A DNA stretch of 64,000 nt from contig JBBELK010000164.1 of the NCBI GenBank assembly GCA_037783545.1, positions 1-64,000 of the forward strand. The letters run 5' to 3'. The DNA is from Henricia sp. BOLD:AAB3569 (lineage: Eukaryota > Echinodermata > Asteroidea > Spinulosida > Echinasteridae). The first letter of the stretch is position 1; every line of letters starts with the position of its first letter. The position numbers and the translations under genes are program-made. This document shows, piece by piece, positions 9,761 through 22,511 of this stretch. The notes below the pieces were generated by a model, which was not told where the DNA came from, ran no database searches, and saw only the letters and a list, made by a program, of their open reading frames with translations.

Positions 9761-12700
9761 CCCATTGTGTACAGGTCATCTTTTTCTATTATTATTAATA
9801 TTACTATTAAAATTATTATCACGACTATATATTATTTCTCTCATTTTGTATGCGACCGTACATTTCTTCCTGTGGAAATTCTCGATAGTATTTTTTCTTG
9901 CCGAGTGTTAATCGCGTAACCTTGGATTTGTGCATGTACAAGCAAACTATACGTATAACCTATACAGATTTACCTGGAGGCCTTGATATACATGTATTGC
10001 GAATATATATTTCTGTAGATGATACTTCTACAGCCGTTGCCACTGGTTTCCAACACAAATTAACATGAAACCAGCGGGATAAAAGAGGCTCTGTTTTGGG
10101 GCATGCATGGACGCACCACAGCGGGGCATGTAGGGTGTGTTCGCCACGGATTCCACGTAGGGGGCGAGAACCACGGTGACTAATTAGTTGGCCACTATTT
10201 GTTTTGATAGTAATTTACCGTTGACATCCATTTCCCCTAAATTTCTCAGTCCGCGTCACCCAAACCTCTTCGTGCCACTATTTGTAAATGTCGAGGTTTC
10301 GTAATGCAGGCTGTGCATGCGCATCGTATCAAGCGGTGTATACCAGAGGCACAATGTATCCCCGTGGTCAAATATGTAATGTATTTGTTAGGCAGATGAC
10401 CGGTACTTCAGTCAATTCTGCATAATAAATATGATTTTGTTTTATTCCCCTCACTCCCCCCCCCCCCCCCCTTTCTTGTCGTGGGTTGATCCCGCGCGCA
10501 TCAAAATGCGGGTATGCTTTTTGGGCGAGAAGGACACAATAATTCACGGGGTGAGCTTTAGCGGTCCACAGCGGCGCGGCATGGGTACGGGTATGAGCCG
10601 TGGTTGCGGAGGGGGCGAGGGTCGTGCATGGTGCATTCAGAGGGGCTCCACGGAGGAGCCAAATTATGATAATGGGAGGAGAGGGGTAGACGAGAGAGGG
10701 AGAAGGGGTGAAAACGGGGCTACATAAGCGGCGAAGAGGGAACGAGTCGTTGGGAAGACAGGAGGACATAAGGAAATAATGTTTTGCGCCAATATTAATC
10801 TGCGTTTTATATAATATGTACCCGAGAAGCAAATAAATTCTCAAATTATATATTAATCCAAAATAAGAAAATATTTAACTTATAGGTTAAACCTACCATA
10901 TCATTTTAATCGAGATGTTTTTTTATTTAAAGTGTTACATTTTAATGTTCTTTGGCTTTGTGGTGTTCAGTCTAAGAAGGGAATAATCTTAATGCACGCG
11001 GAACCAAGAACGAACTTCAAGTTGAGCAAACTAGGAAATTCGATCCAAGTTTTTCACTCAATTTAATTTATTACACTAGATGTCGCTTTCATATTGACAC
11101 GATTGCCGTCGTTGGTTCATTTTGAAATGTGTAGAGTACAGGGAAAACACCCCTACGTTCCCCCTTTGCCCAACTTGTGATCCTCGTAATCAAATAGAAC
11201 ATTTTTGAGCTGACTTCCTTCAATTTCGCATATTAAATCACTTTTGGATGATTTTGGATTCGTTTCTCGTATAAAGCCATCAGATCGTGGTGTCGATATT
11301 ATACAAATAAGCCTATATATGGTGTGGATCGGCTCCTAACACCAGTCACATGAGGGCACTTTTCTTCTTATAATTAACGAATATACCCCGCCAGACGAAG
11401 CCGCTGGATGAAATACTGACAAATTGCAAATTGTATCTTTAAAGAAACTGCAATATACAAATATTATCATAAAATAACAGAGAACTGACAGGGTTCAATT
11501 TTAATTAATTTTAAACTGAGAAAACAAAATGTAGCCTCATCGAAACCGAGCCTCCAATTTTACGCACCAATATACCCAACTAACAGAGCTATCCACCCTT
11601 ATATTGAAAATAATTGCCAAAAACATGCGCACTGTTTTAAGTGGCGCATCATTCACTACCATATTGTACCGACACACACTGTTATTTCGTTTATGCTAAT
11701 GAGTGAACAAGAGCTAGTATCATGTACAAGGAAATAGCAGCTTGGTACTGTTGTTTTTATCTCTCAATACCATACGGTGCCAACAGGGACCCTGTATCTC
11801 TAAATGGTTCCTCTTTCGGGTAGCGGTTTCGTCCCTTCCCATGTATCTCTAGTTTTGCTCTCGGTATACATTGTTGTGGCCTTAAATTGGTCACGAGCTC
11901 CATTGTTATCATCTGACATTGCGTGAATAATCTTTGGGTAAAAAGTTTCGAAATAATAATTGTAGGAAAGTTGGCTATCGTTATAACAGGAACGTTGTAT
12001 TATTAGGAATAGAAAAAATTGACCTTTGACCTAAAATTCTCATTGTTATAAGCAGAATGTTGTCCATATTGTCACATAGGCTATGTTAAAAGCGGTGAAC
12101 CGTTTTAGATCCCAAATGGGATATGTACAATGGTTTTGTATAACCATAGCCTGCAGTATTTGCTTGAGTATTTTGTTCGTGGTTCGTCATTTTAAGAGTT
12201 TTGTTTCCATATTCAGACCGAATGTCTTTTACTGATTCTGCTAATTCCATTGAGAGCCCGCGACCTGCAAAGTAAATGGTGACGAGTGCATTTGGGGAAA
12301 TACGGAGTGACTTTCGCAAGAGCGTTGCGAAACGCGCGCCATTAAAATGTATGACATAAATTTCGTAACGTGTGTGGTGTCCTGCCCCAATATTAAAGAG
12401 TAGAGGACTCAAAATTGCGACTTTTTTCATTGACAGGAAAATAAAAGGGACCTATAGCATTAAAATCGCTGTCGATTTTTTTTAAAAGTTTACCAAAAGA
12501 TTTTCAGAAGGTAAGTCGCCAAGGTCAAAGATTATATCAGTCATAAGTTTTATCAAACTTACGATTGCGAAAAGCATTATGAGAGAACAATGGATAGGCC
12601 TACACACCATAAATTTCTACCTCTTAAAAGAAAGCAGACATAACATGGAAATGCGGTCAAAGATCAAAGTTTTTTCCTCTCCGTGGAATGTGACTAGGCC

Positions 12701-13409
12701 TATATATGTTCCGTTGGTTTGTTTCGGATAGCATAGATGGGACTTAGGTGTTCTTTTTATGGCACCTATCACAAAAAAGGCTGGTTATCACGAGATGAAA
12801 ACGTGTACAGAAAAGGGGGTGCCGATTTCCAGACTTACATGTTATTAATAGTCATAAAATATTTTCATGTACTTTTTGATGACGTCAGCATGACGTCAGT
12901 CAAAATGTGTCAGAAAGGCATGGAAAGCTAACGCTAAATACACACTAAACAAAATACTGCCAAATCACATGATGCCAAGTGGTTTGTGGTCGGTCCACAA
13001 AAAAACCAGTTGTCACTTCCTCCAAAACTGTTTTCGTTATATAAAAAAAAAAGGGTATCGCAGTGCTTTCGGTGGGTATGGTTGTATTTATTTCTTGGAC
13101 GCTGTGAATTTATGGACTACATAATTAAGGCGAGGTCGCATCACAATCTTTGAGTTCGTGTAAAGGACATCATATGAAACAACTGATTATCAGTACTTGT
13201 TCGCGGATCTTTTTTTTAAATTGTAAACATGGAAACAAATGAACAAAGGATCAAACTTCCAATATCTTTAAATCGAGTCTCCATTGTTAAAATATTACTT
13301 TGAATCCTTTGTCATACATGTATAACAGTACAATTCGTGCACCATTTTGTCACGCACTATAAACGCACACGGATAGAATTTTCGCACTGCCGCGTCTTTT
13401 CACAATTCA
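9761..13409. other. AT-rich intergenic, nothing recognised
   Basis: No gene supported. 10449-10471 is a poly-C tract, which makes the 158-codon minus frame across it untrustworthy. Remaining frames are short and without motifs. Confidence 0.5.
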
Positions 13410-15973
13410 ACGTATAGGGGCACTTATGTGGTAACAAAGGTTTCTAATTTCACGGCACATCGCCGGAAAGTAGTAACGTTATATGGAAAGTGAAACAAAA
13501 AGGATACACCGCCGACCCTCCTTGCCTGCAAGCCGTCGCGCAATGTACAGGGTGCCAGCGCAACAAACCCGCACGCGACAAGAGACAACTCCCATTGTTC
13601 CCCCGTTGTTGGGGGCTTGAGAACCCCGTTCCAACCCTCCCTTTGTGGGCCGGGGGTGCACCCCTGAAGTGGTCCGGGACTGGGGTTGGCTTTGTTCCCC
13701 GGCACGCGAGCGGTCGCGTGCCGCTCATCAACCAGGGGTACGGATGATGACCCATCCTGGTTTTCATTTCACCCAAGTGATGAGAGTTGGGGGTTAAATT
13801 TAAAACCTGTGCTGGATTTGCGTTTGTCCCGTCAGCGCAGGCCCAAACAAGGGAAGTTGACGAAACGTATGATTAGGCCTCGGCCTAACATTCCAAATCC
13901 GGGTTATTTTATTGGGCGTGATCTTTATAATGTCCAAAAATCTCCAAGAAAATGCACGAATCCGCATGTACCTAAAGTATAAAACAAAGTATTATGTGGC
14001 CTGTTCTAAGCACTAAGACTGCGCCGTAACTGTAACTGTAAGTGCGAGCATGCGCATTACACATTGTGGTAAATGCGGCACGGAGTTGGCACTGAAATCA
14101 TCTTCCATAATTGTGTGTGCTGCTCTGAGGTGGGGGAAACAAAGCACGCTTAAGAAAAGAGCATCAACATTTATTATAATTATAGAGAATATCGCGTACC
14201 AAACAATTTCACAAAGAGATGAAAAATACGATTGGAAAGTGAAATTGAGCTACGGGAAATACAAGAACACTCAAAACTGAACTAAAGCTCTCTCTGCTCA
14301 TAGTTTTGATAGTTGTCACAGATGAAACGGAAACTTTTCTTTTAAGATCGTAATTTCGGATTCGACGACAGTTCCATGTATTCATTACACAAATATCAAG
14401 AATAGATACTGGTCAGTTACGTGAAAGTATCGTATGTCCTCCGCACAAAACCAACACAAGAACAGCCGTTGACTAATGAACATAAACGAACACAAGGTCG
14501 CGAAAGTGCAAGGGCGGGTCCACAAAAAGTTTCGGGTATCCCCGTTTTCGTTTTGATAAGAATTCGTAATTTGAAAGGCGAGTAGAGGCGCCCCGAGGAG
14601 AGAGTTTTTGTTTCGCAGGACGATATTGCCTCGAGCTTGGTTGAATCTTCTTAAATGTGAACACTTTGAGTTGAAGTTGCTTGGACAGTAGCGATGCGAA
14701 AATAGTCATAGGTTTAACTGACAGAGCCAGACTGTTTCCCGAAGAATGGTGGGGTATCGGGTGGCCATGTTGATTCTTTTCGACCAATCAGATCACGTCT
14801 ATGCCGGTAGTTTACCGACATCAAATCTTCATTGACCAATCAGTGATGCTTCAATACTATACTCAGCCACTCATGAGCCACTTTGCAAATACTGGTCTCT
14901 TGTATTAAGGAACAGTTGTAGATATTGTTGAAGACACATCTTGATGAATTGTGTGGTTTCAGTAAGGCGCACTGAGGATGACCACATGACGTCAGAAGAC
15001 GCAGCACGATAAATATTGCCAATGCTTGCCCTTGTGCCGCTAATGTTATTTCATATATTTCACATAATAATTGGACACTCAGACAGTATGCGGACACAAG
15101 GACACACAGTATACAAAATGAGCTGTGATGACGCGTATAATTTGCGTCAATCTGTTCCCCAAAAGATCAGTTTGCGGCACAACATCCCTTCGCGGAATGT
15201 TCCTTTTCGCCTCGCCATTTTGACCACGCCAGGTCGTTTTGCGCCGTCAGGTTTGAACGTCAGAGGACTTAAAAGGGGGAGAATTTACAGCTGACGTAGG
15301 GCAACCAAAACCTAAAAATAAAACATTGTCTAAACGGGACGAAAAAGCGAGTTTGGTTTTCAGGCCGTCCTACGCAGCGCGGGCTTTTCCACGCAACAGA
15401 TAGCAAGGCTATTCTGCGAAAAATATACAATCGGGTGGCGATGCATGCAGGAAGATAAAATAAGCCGAGGGAATATGGCTTTTAATATCTTGCTAATTCA
15501 ACCGATCGGACTGCCATATTACCACCGTCGTATGCGTGTAATTAGGCATTATATATATATATATAAATGGCGCCGTTGCACCATTTAACACCATCTTTAA
15601 TTCTTATTTGGTGTTAATAGATTTTGCTCCTATAGTCAAATATTCTTCGATATTTCACATGTCCTCAATGCTCACTCTATTATACACCTGAGTTTTGCTC
15701 AACTGCAAAACCGTTGTTTGGTGCGTGAAAAGACATAGGAAAATGCATGGCACGACAGTTTTCTCAGCTGTACAACCAAATGCTACCCGATTCAAAAACC
15801 TCATTAAAGTCGTCATAATTAATTATATTAATGTACTTAAATTTAGGAACACTATATCTTGCTTTGCTTTTCAGCAATAGAGGTTTTAGACTGGTTCCCG
15901 TCCACATATTCCACACAGGAGAATTTTCGCAATAAGCGAACCAATCTATAGGGATCGGGAACCAATCTATATA
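13410..15973. other. non-coding; GC-rich island 13500-13760
   Basis: Between 13500 and 13760 the DNA is locally GC-rich, with a small perfect inverted repeat (GGCACGCGAGCGGTCGCGTGCC, arms 13700-13721). All three minus frames are open here, which is what one expects of GC-rich non-coding DNA. The rest to 15973 is AT-rich, with an (AT)n run at 15551-15564. No gene is supported. Confidence 0.45.
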
Positions 15974-16418
15974 GAGGTTTCGCACCGTCACGGATACTGA
16001 TACGGATACGTCATGACTTTATGCGCTTCTCGTGACGCGTAACCGTATATAGTACACATGTTTTCATACGCGTGAATAACGGTTATCTGCCTCCATACGC
16101 GTAGCATAAAAACGGATACCGGTTATGCAGATTGTTCTCCTTTTCCATGATGGATTAATAAATTGTATGCATTTTGTTTCTTTGTGATGTATCTTCCGTG
16201 AATACAGATCGAAATTAATGAGTCATGTCCACGTAAAAGTGAGGAAAATCTGCTGAAAACAAAGCCAGCAAGCGAAGAGCGGATTTAGCAGATAGTGTAG
16301 GGCCTACACGTATAACATTCACACATTGCGAAACCCAGTTCAGTGTGCGCATCGACGTGAACGGTTACCGTTATCATATCCGTATTCGTAACCGTATCCG
16401 TCACCTTGCGAAACCTCC
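15974..16418. mobile_element. foldback element, tribasic ACGGATAC arms
   Basis: Ends GAGGTTTCGCACCGTCACGG and the inverse of a close variant (CCGTCACCTTGCGAAACCTC). The arms continue with repeated CGGATAC / GTATCCG words and CGTATACGCG-like text. No coding content and no second copy in the window. Confidence 0.75.
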
Positions 16419-16513
16419 CTATTAACGTAACGAAACAAAAACAACAAAGGCCAAAAATAGCAAAAGAATTAAAACCAATAAAAAACATTTTATATATACA
16501 TGTAGGCCTAAGT

Positions 16514-16922
16514 CTGTTTTCAATACTGGAGAGACTTTTTCACCAGGATCATAACTCGTGCAAAGCCAGTTATCTTCTCTCAAAACAAAAGAAATATCTT
16601 AAGACAGATCTAAGGAGATAACTTAAGCAACAAATAGTGCGACAACATACCTTTCTGAAAACCCTGTGTACAAAATGTCCTATTTAACGTATGTAACATA
16701 GGACACATACTTTGTGACATTTGTTGGTGTCCTTGTTACATACGGTATATTGGAAATTTGGGTTTCTGGAAGGTATGTTGTGGCACTATTCATTGCAGTT
16801 CTTTAGCTGAAGTTATCTCCTTAGATCCATCTTAATATATTTCTTTTGTTTTGAGAGAAGATGAATGACATGGTACAGAGATATAATCCTGGAAGAAAAG
16901 GTCTCTCCAGTATTAAAAACAG
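16514..16922. mobile_element. long imperfect inverted repeat element
   Basis: About 130-bp arms: the left arm runs from CTGTTTTCAATACTGGAGAG through TATCTTCTCTCAAAACAAAAG to CAACATACCTTTC. The right arm carries the inverse of each block in reverse order, ending CTCTCCAGTATTAAAAACAG. The spacer contains TATGTAACATAGGACA and its relatives. Confidence 0.8.
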
Positions 16923-17261
16923 CACCCCAAACAAGAAAAACAATATGAACCATTCATACCTTCATCCGGGTCGGTTGACCATTGGTTGCCAAGACAACGC
17001 ATATAGGGGCGTCACGTGTCCAAAAAGTATTACGTAACCATGGTTTCAACTTTTCCAAGAGGGAATGTTGGGGCTTTATTCGTGGTAGTTGACCTGTAAC
17101 GAAAAAGGTTTTTCGTTTCGTTGGGCGGGGACTCAAATTCACTAAGAAAAACAAACTTTGTTGGGTGGGTTATTGTGTAGGCAATGTCTAGGCCTACTTG
17201 GTCAAGTAGAGACCAAAGGGGCGAACGGGTGTAAATTTGGTTGAGAAGGATTAATACAAAC

Positions 17262-17339
17262 ATGGCGGCTGTAGTGAATTTGTTGAAATACATGGATAAC
17301 CAGGTGAAAGATGTTCGCACTGTTGTTGGACTCTTTAAG
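17262..17339 (+). CDS. candidate alternative first exon of NOL4L-like gene
   Basis: An ATG in good context (AAACATGGCGG) opens a 26-codon frame, MAAVVNLLKYMDNQVKDV..., that ends at a strong donor (AAG|GTACGT) in phase 0. The first clear NOL4L-like exon (22512) can be read in phase 0 directly after it (K|DDASL). I recognise no other family for the peptide. In vertebrates NOL4-family genes have alternative first exons, which makes this plausible; the link to NOL4L is nevertheless inference from phase and orientation. Long NOL4 isoforms have several further N-terminal exons, which I do not find in the window. Confidence 0.4.
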
Positions 17340-20300
17340 GTACGTTCACGTTAGAGGTCGGGAACAGAAGTCAATAGTCGATTTAAATCTTAAACCAAAA
17401 TTGCCTCCGCGTGTAACTTTTGGTTGTTGGATTTGTCGAGAAACATATTCCTGTTTTAATTTTTTCTATGTACATTCATTCAATTATTACCTTCCCTTGC
17501 GTTTATGAGACATAAAATTTCTTCAATGAAACACTGAGAAATATTCATCTTAATGATAGGCTTAATTACCGTTGGTTTCTTTCGCGGCTTTCTTATTTCA
17601 CAAAATAAATGTTATTCAGATTAATTTCTGCAAAATATGCAGACGGAAATTCTAGCATACCAATATGACGTTATCCTATCTATCATTCAATTTTCCAGAA
17701 GGTCTTGTTATTATCAAGTCCCGTCCCTAGCTCAGAAAAAAATCCTTCACCCATATCGCCACGCCGATCCCAGCATTATGCTAAGATATATCGGTATACG
17801 GCGCTGGGACACTATATACGAAAAGTATGCACCCCATGTCACCCCGCACGCCGCCATATATGGAGCGGGCCTCGTGCCCCGCACGCGCCACCGCGGATTC
17901 TGCGGCCGGGCCGGGGCCACATATTTGTCGTGCATGTGTTCCCAAGGCAAGGGGCCAATATGCGGGCCTGGAGACACGCTAGCCGCTCCCCTCTTATCAT
18001 TAAGGGCTTAGATGCAGTTTTCTCCCCTGTACCAAACTCTCACCCATGCCTAGCCCTTTCTCTGTGCGAGTGACGCAGGCACAAACTTGGATAGGAACGC
18101 CAGTACGAGGCAATGCCCTTGTTTTCCAGGCTGATACACACCACCACAGTCATTTGCAAACTCGTGTTCATGTTTCGCCCCACCTTATTAAATTTTACAT
18201 CTAGACATTTTTCGAGGAAGACAAAGTCACATGTCCTTCATGTAAACGAATTTTAAAGGCACATGGGAGCCAAGTGTTCTCAGAAACGGTTATTTACGTC
18301 AAATCTACTATAGAAAATAGGGAGGTCGTCGTCATATGTAGTGAATTTCTAGAAAATGCCCCCATAAAACAGTTGCCTTATGCATGATAAGCATAGGCCT
18401 ACACTCGAGGCGCGCACGATGGTGCAATATGCAAGTACCCCAACTTATGCAACCGGGGAAAACAGCCTTGGTATTTTGATGTAAAAAAAGGTCCCTTGTT
18501 GGTTGACAACGATTCTCATTATGCACTCGTGTAATGAGCAATTTATTTCGAAACCAGACGACATTTTTGGAGGCTAATTCTGTACAGCCGCATCGCACGC
18601 ACACATGTCATGTACCAAAGACCATTGTTTCGTTGGCTCATTATGAGCCTCGGACGGACCATACGGTGCTGCGATCTCAATTAACACAAGCCGTGCTGGG
18701 ATGACCCTCATTTGCATAATTGCGTGTGTACACTTTGCAGCATTTCCACGTATACTACTGTGGTAACATGCAGCCACAATATGGCTACCTATCTGCACAT
18801 GCGCACTCAGGCTGAGAGGCAAACTCAGTACGACCGCGATGCTGTGGCAGAGCGCATGTTCTTCAAGTATCCACAAGTAACAAAATTTTATAGCTTGCAT
18901 ATTTAATTAATCTTCAAGTGCATGATGTGAATGAGCGGGATAACCTCGCAAATTTTGGCCGAATGCTTGGGAGAGGGGGCGGCCCAACTGACCCGTTGAT
19001 TGCACGGCGACTGTGGGAAGCCTATACAAAGCAACATCTGGTTGCCATCAGGTCGCGTATATTCATATCAAAAACCAAAATCTACGAATTTCAGATGAGG
19101 CACAGACAATCAATCGATTCGGTGATTACGGGAATGCACAAAGATGATTTGAACACGTGACGGGTCGTTAGCAATAGACTAAACGTGTGTAATTCATTAT
19201 GGACCCCCATAAACACACATGTGGACTTTCAACTTGTTATCTTAAGTTGAATGAACGGTTTGCTTAATGAACAAAAACAAAGGGAGCTGATAATAATTAT
19301 ATAAAGCACGGTGTATTAAATGTCCATTGCGTGTTGCATGAAACCTTGGTCAGTTTCAATGTTCTCAAGAAGTTAAAAAAAGTTTTGTATTCACTGTAAA
19401 ATAATCTTCAATCTTTTGTTTTACAATTCATTAACAGACGCCTATTTCCTTGATAAAAAAAAAATACAGAAAATACCAGGATATCATAATTTTACCAATA
19501 CAAAAAATATATAAATCAACCAATCAAACAAATAATAATAATAATAATACAAATAAATAAAATAAAATATATATTTAACAAAAATAATAATATAGATAAA
19601 TAGAAACGCAGTCAAAACGACCATAAAGATTCCTGCTTTTAAACATTTAAAGATTTTTTTTCACAAAGAAAAGCAAATGGACATTATAGCATTTCGTGAT
19701 AAATGGCGATATTTGAAAGACTGGATTTTGACAAATTTATTGGTCTTTTCTGCTCCAAATACTGCACGTAGGCCAATTGACGTCATCAAAAGTCCCCACT
19801 GAATGGATGAGCTCATTTTGTTAAGTTGTTATTACTTTTCTCATCCATTTTGCGGCGCTCGTGTCCGTCCTTATATCAGATACGAAAAGGGAGGGGCATT
19901 TACTCTATATAAAAAGTCACTTCGTGCATGGGCGGATTCCTCCCAAACTTAAAATTTGTCATTTGCTCGGGATAATGTTTGAGCTCATTTCCGAACGTCC
20001 CACAATTATTGATCCGGCATATCCTGTAGCCTTTTTCGCCGTACACAGGAAAAATTGTATTTTGGTATAAAGCAGATCGCACTATAGGCCTAAACCTAAA
20101 AATAGAGGCAACATATACGCATATCGGCGGTTTAGTTGTCCAGAATTAAACTTAGCTAGTGCCCTTTTCCAATACATTATTTTATTACGTCCTCATACAT
20201 TGTCACATTCTGTTGGATAAATTAGCATTCTTAATCATTTTGTGTGATTTTGAAAAAATAAATATTAACCGCACAGAAATGTGATTGTGAATGCAATCTA

Positions 20301-21544
20301 TTCGTCTTACAAAATGTACATGTCTAAATCCATCGATTTATTTAAAAAACACAGATCTACTCGAAATTATATGCCAGCAATACACATGTAAATAATTATT
20401 TCGTTTCAGCTGCGTATATTTTGCGATGACCACAGAACATTCCGAGTTCGTCACCCAGCAAACCACGCATGCCCTCAAGTATTTTGACCAATCACAATGT
20501 GGAATCGGTATTAACGCGCACGCGCATTTTGTAAATACTCAAACTCAGCCCAAGACAATTCGAGCACGTCATGACGATGTCTCGAGAGGGTTGAAGGACC
20601 GGCAAAGCCCTCGACGCGACATGTTTATATACATTTTGTATCTATCGAAATGCATCCATTATATATATTAGTCAGTTGTAGTGACCAAGCACGTAAGAAA
20701 AAGGCCCGCGGGGATCGGGCATGAATCGAAACCTGACCAGCAGAGTCTTAAAATTCTACACTCTAGGAATGAAATCCATGCCTTGAAAGCGCCCCAACCT
20801 TTCATCGATTTGGATTGACTTGTTAAATACGAGAAAATCACTGTATACGTACATGTACATACACAAACCGCACTACAACACTTACAAGTACGAAATGCTA
20901 AATTTTACCCATGTTGAATTAGTTGCCCACGCGGTACAGCAATAAACATTTTATATAAAGATTACAACCATCGCCTACGGGGTAAACATATTTCGATGCG
21001 TAGTCAAATTTCCTTTGCATAAGTTGCAAAAAATGTTACGAAAGTACGGAAGGTGTGCGCATGCAGTGCGTTTTTGCTTGATTCCCTAACCAAACTTTAT
21101 CGGTGGCGTGCAATTGCGCCCTCTATCAAACAGGAGTGCAAGTGGCACATATATCGGAATCACTCAGAAAAGTGATTGGCTAAAAGTTTGAAATGATGAC
21201 GTCATTATTATAAAAAAGAGGCGTGGTTTGTAGTGATATCAAATCAAGGCCCGGAGGAATCTCTTTCTTTAATTCGGCCATTTTGTCAGTTTAGTGCCAG
21301 TCGCTGCTGCGCTTGTTTGTAACGTATAAAAAGCAAATCATTGAATTCGGACTCAATTTTGAACGAAGGTGTACAGCAGATTTTCTTGCAAAGACATGAA
21401 CGATTAAGTTTCTTGTTTCGTGTGCCTTGCTTTTTATCTCGTGTTGTCAACTTTTGGAGTCAACTTAACTTCTAGCGACGCGAACCTTTTTTTTGTCTTA
21501 CCGGTTCGACCTTCACTTCAGCAACACTCGGTCTTTGGAGATTA
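17340..21544. other. putative first intron or intergenic, no gene
   Basis: Mostly AT-rich. 19520-19600 is an A/T simple-sequence stretch with an (AAT)n run. The frames around 17640-18070 and 18330-19160 have no recognisable domain or consistent splice sites. If 17262-17339 is a true first exon, this is part of its 5.2-kb intron. Confidence 0.5.
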
Positions 21545-21712
21545 ATGGCGCATAGCTCTATGGCGCTCATACACTTATTTCTACTAGAAGAAGCACGTAA
21601 ACGATTATCCCAACGCCAACGCCAACGCCGTCGTCGCCCTCTTAGATCTTTGGTAGGAAATTCCGCAATTAACTGTCTTTTAGAAAAATTACTTCAACTG
21701 CGAGTTGTATAA
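21545..21712 (+). CDS. short Arg-rich ORF, unrecognised
   Basis: A 55-codon frame starting MAHSSMALIHLFLLEE with a following QRQRQRRRRP basic block. A hydrophobic/acidic opening followed by an Arg run resembles the N-termini of some PIF/Harbinger-type transposase proteins, but nothing downstream supports a transposase. A possible donor (TTG|GTAGGA) lies inside, at about 21653. A TATA-like ATAAAA lies upstream near 21327. It may be a first exon, a transposon relic or chance. Confidence 0.2.
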   Translation: MAHSSMALIHLFLLEEARKRLSQRQRQRRRRPLRSLVGNSAINCLLEKLLQLRVV

Positions 21713-22511
21713 TTTTTATAAACAACGGCAACACCACATAAACATTATCACTCGCTTTTTGTTGAATACACATGTAGGCCACAAGTTGGGGGCGCAGACT
21801 CCGGGTGCTATGCGCGCACGGTGAAAAACAATGAATCTTTTCACTGGCTGATGTCATTCGGCTCTCCCCACAGCATAGTAGGCTACTACTAGGCCCCTAT
21901 TACATGTTTACAAAATATGAAAACATGTTGGAAAATATATGTACAAATATTGTTACAAAATATACAAAACATGTTTTAAAAAACATTTACCAAATCCTAC
22001 ATGAAAAAATAATAATGCAGTAATAAACATGTTTACAAAAAAATTATACTGAATATTTAACATTTTTGCAGAAGTGAATTTGCTTCCCCGGAGGAACCTG
22101 GTTGCTGAAGATTTGCTAAAGTCGTTGCCCTGTATCAGGGCTGGAAATTAACGGAGGCCATTGCCTCTGTTGCCCCGGGTCTTGGCCTTGGTGCCCTTTT
22201 GCAATCCTCCCACAGACTTTTTCATTTTGCAATGGAAGTGCCCCTTTTAAACTCCAAAAAAATCCTCCAAAAAGACAAATGGCAACGCCCTTTCAGTGAT
22301 GAATTTTTTTGCCCCGCTGTATCACCAAGGAGAAGGAGGTTCTTGAACTCAGCCATCAACTACGAGAGCACAGGAAGAAATTCTCCGTTTGAGAAGTGGA
22401 AGAAAAACCACACACAAACATGTGGGGAAATCGAACACGTAGGCACTACACCAAACTGATTGATTCCTCAGAAGGTTGAATGATGATTAATTTTGTTTTA
22501 TTTGCCACCAG
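21713..22511. other. non-coding upstream of NOL4L exon
   Basis: AT-rich with repeated ACATGTTT words (21900-22050). From 22137 a GGGCTGGAAATTAAC stretch looks like the start of a degenerate repeat related to the ggGTCGAAATTAA elements elsewhere in the window. No exon seen. Confidence 0.45.

Noticed and set aside
10368..10844. 158-codon minus-strand frame
   Set aside because: It spans a poly-C tract and low-complexity DNA, has no motif, and overlaps another frame of similar quality on the plus strand.
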